Of a DNA stretch of 64,000 nt, positions 61,978-64,000 are shown one piece after another. Numbering within the stretch: the stretch's first letter is position 1; each line of letters opens with the position of its first letter. The translations under genes and the position numbers were made by a program. The stretch comes from a bacterium. GTDB lineage: Bacteria; Desulfobacterota; Binatia; Binatales; Binataceae. The notes below the pieces were generated by a model. The model was not told the DNA's origin and did not search any database. It saw only the letters and a list, made by a program, of their open reading frames with translations. The stretch spans positions 1-64,000 of the forward strand of contig JADBKU010000023.1 of NCBI GenBank assembly GCA_014896235.1, given 5' to 3'.

Positions 61978-64000
61978 TCATCGCGGCGCCGCGGCCAGCC
62001 GAATCCTTGCGTCAACCACCACGACGCCGCGGCCAGGCTCCAGGACCTTGATTGGATTGAGATGTATTTCGCCGATTTCGGGGGCATGTTCGACGAGCGC
62101 GGAGAGCTTCGCGATGAGCGCCGCGAACGCTTCGCGGTCGCCGCGCGGACCGCCGCGATAGCCGTCGAGCATCCGGCTCGAGCGCAATTCGCCGACCATC
62201 TCGCGCGCGTCCGAATCCGTTACCGGATGCAGCCGGAAGGAAACGTCTTTCAAAATTTCCGCGGCGATGCCGCCGAGGCCGGCAAACAGCAGCGGACCGA
62301 AGGTAGCGTCGCTGGCGACGCCGGCCATCATCTCATGGCCGCCGTCAATCTGTCTTTGCAGGAGCACGCCGTCGAGCCGTGCGCCGATCGATTCCATCCG
62401 TTCAGCCAGCCGGCGCGCGGCGTTCTCGGCCTCGTCGCCCGAGCGCAGATTCATAATCACGCCGCCCACATCGCTCTTGTGAATCAATCCGGGCGCGACC
62501 GCTTTCGCCACCAACGGATAACCGATCCGATCGGCGGCGAGGCGCGCGGTTGCGACGTCGGCCTGCTCGGCCGGGGCGACTTCGATTCCGGCGGTGCGCA
62601 ACAGAGCGGCGGCGTCGGCAGGCTTCAGCCATGCGCCGGCGCCGGATTCGCGCATCAATCGTTCGATAATCGCGCGCGTGGCGTCGCGCGCGAAATCGCT
62701 CAAGCGATGAATTTCGCCGGGCGCGCGCGCGCGCCAGCGCCCGTAGCGAAAGGCGGATGCGAGAGCGGCGGCGGCGTTTTCCGGGAAATCATAACAAGGG
62801 ATGACGCCGCGGCTTCCGCCGTCGAGCTCGAGCGGGCGGCCGGCGGTCGAGACAAACACGCTCAACACCGGCTTGTGAGTTGGCGTATCGGACGCGCCAC
62901 GGGCGATTCCGGCGGCGACCTCGCGCGCGAACGACGCGATCGGCGGCACATAAATCGCTACCACCGCATCGACGGCGGAATCGCCTCCGAGTTCGGCAAT
63001 CGCCGCCGCGAAATCGCCGCCGCCGGCGTTCACGCCGAGATCGACCGGATTATCGAGTTGGCGTCCGTCGGCCGAGGTTCCGCGCGCCGCCAGCTCAAGC
63101 CCGCGGGATTCGCAGGCGTCCGCGAGGAGCACGGCTGGACCGTGCGCGTTGGTTACGATTCCCACGCGCGGGCCGCCCGGAAGCGGCTGTGCGGCCAGCA
63201 ACGCCGCAACGTCGAACATCTGTTCGAGCGTTTCCGTGCGGATCACGCCCGTCTGTTCGAAGAGCGCGTCCACGGCAAGATCGACCGTCGCAAACGCGCT
63301 TGACTGGCCCGCGATCGCGCGCACCGCAGCGCCGTGGCGTCCCGACTTCACCGCGACAATCGGCTTGCGGCGCGCAACTTCGCGTGCGAGCCGCGAGAAA
63401 GTGCGCGGATTGCCGACCGTTTCGAGATACAGCGCGACCACGGAAGTATTTGCATCGTCGGCCCAATAGGCCATCAGGTCATTGTTCGAAACGTCGGCGC
63501 GATTGCCTGCGGAGATGAAGGTGGAAAGTCCAAGACGGCGCTGGCGGGCGTGATCGAGAATCGCGACTCCGAGCGCGCCGCTCTGCGAAAACATTCCGAC
63601 GCGACCGGGCGGCGGCTCGACCGGCGCGAACGTCGCATTCAGCCGTACTCCGGCATCGGTATTGATTACGCCGAGACAGTTCGGCCCGACCAAGCGCATT
63701 CCCGACCGCCGCGCGAGCTCGAATATGCGCCGCTCGCGGGCCGCGCCTTCGGGACCGCTTTCGCCAAAGCCGGCCGTCACGACGATCGCGGCGCGCGCTC
63801 CAGCTTTCGCGCAGGCGGCCAATTCGGTCTCCACGACGCCAGCCGGCACGGCGACGATCGCGAGGTCGAATTGCTCGCCGATCGCCGCGACGCTTGGATA
63901 GCATCGCAGTCCCGAAACTTGCTCCGCCGCCTTGTTGACCGGGAAAATTTTGCCTTTGTATCCCGATTGGAGCAGATTTCTGAGAATCGCGCCGCCAAGC
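61978..64000 (-). CDS. NDP-forming acyl-CoA synthetase (ACD family), N-terminus outside the window
   Basis: At least 674 residues visible; the gene runs off the right edge, missing only about 15-25 residues. CoA-binding Rossmann region (GGAILRNLLQSGYKGKIFPVN), then succinyl-CoA-synthetase-like ligase domains with VGMFSQSGALG and VGPNCLGVIN. An ATP-grasp domain at the C-terminus includes GIEVAPAEQADVATARLAADRIGYPLVAKAVAPGLIHKSDVGGV. Makes acyl-CoA from a free acid with ATP (or the reverse). No acetyltransferase domain at the end. Substrate unknown. Confidence 0.92.
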   Translation of the reverse strand, partial: LGGAILRNLLQSGYKGKIFPVNKAAEQVSGLRCYPSVAAIGEQFDLAIVAVPAGVVETELAACAKAGARAAIVVTAGFGESGPEGAARERRIFELARRSGMRLVGPNCLGVINTDAGVRLNATFAPVEPPPGRVGMFSQSGALGVAILDHARQRRLGLSTFISAGNRADVSNNDLMAYWADDANTSVVALYLETVGNPRTFSRLAREVARRKPIVAVKSGRHGAAVRAIAGQSSAFATVDLAVDALFEQTGVIRTETLEQMFDVAALLAAQPLPGGPRVGIVTNAHGPAVLLADACESRGLELAARGTSADGRQLDNPVDLGVNAGGGDFAAAIAELGGDSAVDAVVAIYVPPIASFAREVAAGIARGASDTPTHKPVLSVFVSTAGRPLELDGGSRGVIPCYDFPENAAAALASAFRYGRWRARAPGEIHRLSDFARDATRAIIERLMRESGAGAWLKPADAAALLRTAGIEVAPAEQADVATARLAADRIGYPLVAKAVAPGLIHKSDVGGVIMNLRSGDEAENAARRLAERMESIGARLDGVLLQRQIDGGHEMMAGVASDATFGPLLFAGLGGIAAEILKDVSFRLHPVTDSDAREMVGELRSSRMLDGYRGGPRGDREAFAALIAKLSALVEHAPEIGEIHLNPIKVLEPGRGVVVVDARIRLAAAPR

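Noticed and set aside
1-64000. CRISPR arrays, tRNA/rRNA genes, prophage or insertion sequences
   Set aside because: I looked for regular direct repeats, cloverleaf arms and transposase motifs and found none that I could support by eye.

Overview
This is 64 kb of very GC-rich bacterial chromosome, densely packed with mostly intact genes. It carries dnaX-ebfC-recR behind a small SRP RNA, but no rRNA, tRNA, CRISPR array, phage or insertion sequence that I can see. The gene content combines two luciferase-like (probably F420-dependent) oxidoreductases, CaiB-type CoA transferase, CitE-type lyase, thiolase with a DUF35 partner, NDP-forming acyl-CoA synthetase, a single-chain acyl-CoA carboxylase, a ba3-type oxidase and hopanoid C-3 methylase. 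This mix fits an uncultured aerobic lineage such as Binatota/Desulfobacterota_B. That placement is inference from gene content, not a phylogeny.

Layout. 1-2.4 kb: the start of a LuxE-like gene, an exported protein, a PEP-mutase-family lyase and a DsbA-fold isomerase. 2.5-7.3 kb (minus): a surface-polysaccharide set with GDP-mannose dehydratase, a cupin, a sugar-phosphate transferase/CapD fusion and a glycosyltransferase. 7.7-11.7 kb (plus): short-type ThiC with a structured leader, peroxiredoxin, rhodanese-MoeB and a histidine phosphatase. 11.7-13 kb (minus): an exported VWA protein. 13.1-16.7 kb: a sulfur-assimilation unit in which an Rrf2 regulator is divergent from siroheme sulfite/nitrite reductase, APS reductase and a small unknown gene, with a clear three-half-site palindromic operator between them. 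17-25 kb: hpnR, a small ferredoxin, a split GNAT gene, a sigma-54 activator with a separate receiver, pterin-related genes and alkyladenine glycosylase.

25-34 kb: single-chain BC-BCCP-CT acyl-CoA carboxylase, then ba3 oxidase subunits I, II and a 43-residue subunit 2A, a small membrane protein, a blue-copper protein, an MFS transporter and a MaoC hydratase. 34-40 kb: CoA-ester lyase, CoA transferase, agmatine deiminase with N-carbamoylputrescine amidase, a REP-like palindrome and an LLM oxidoreductase. 39.9-43 kb: SRP RNA, dnaX, ebfC, recR. 43-46 kb (minus): an ExbB-ExbD-ExbD operon ending in a membrane-anchored VWA protein where TonB/TolA would be expected. 46-50 kb: an MFE-2-like SDR, phosphatase, CoA-binding protein, NUDIX and an APC permease. 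50.5-57 kb: a TPR lipoprotein, a LolB/DUF4292-like lipoprotein and a peptide-type ABC importer lacking ATPases. 57-64 kb: DUF35 and split thiolase, M20 deacetylase, a second LLM enzyme, alpha/beta hydrolase and an acyl-CoA synthetase running off the right edge.

Three otherwise intact genes (the reductase C-terminus, the GNAT and the thiolase) each carry what looks like one single-base indel. This may reflect assembly error rather than decay. The most unusual features are the VWA/ExbBD module, the Rrf2 operator, the hpnR gene and the alternative-hairpin leader of thiC.
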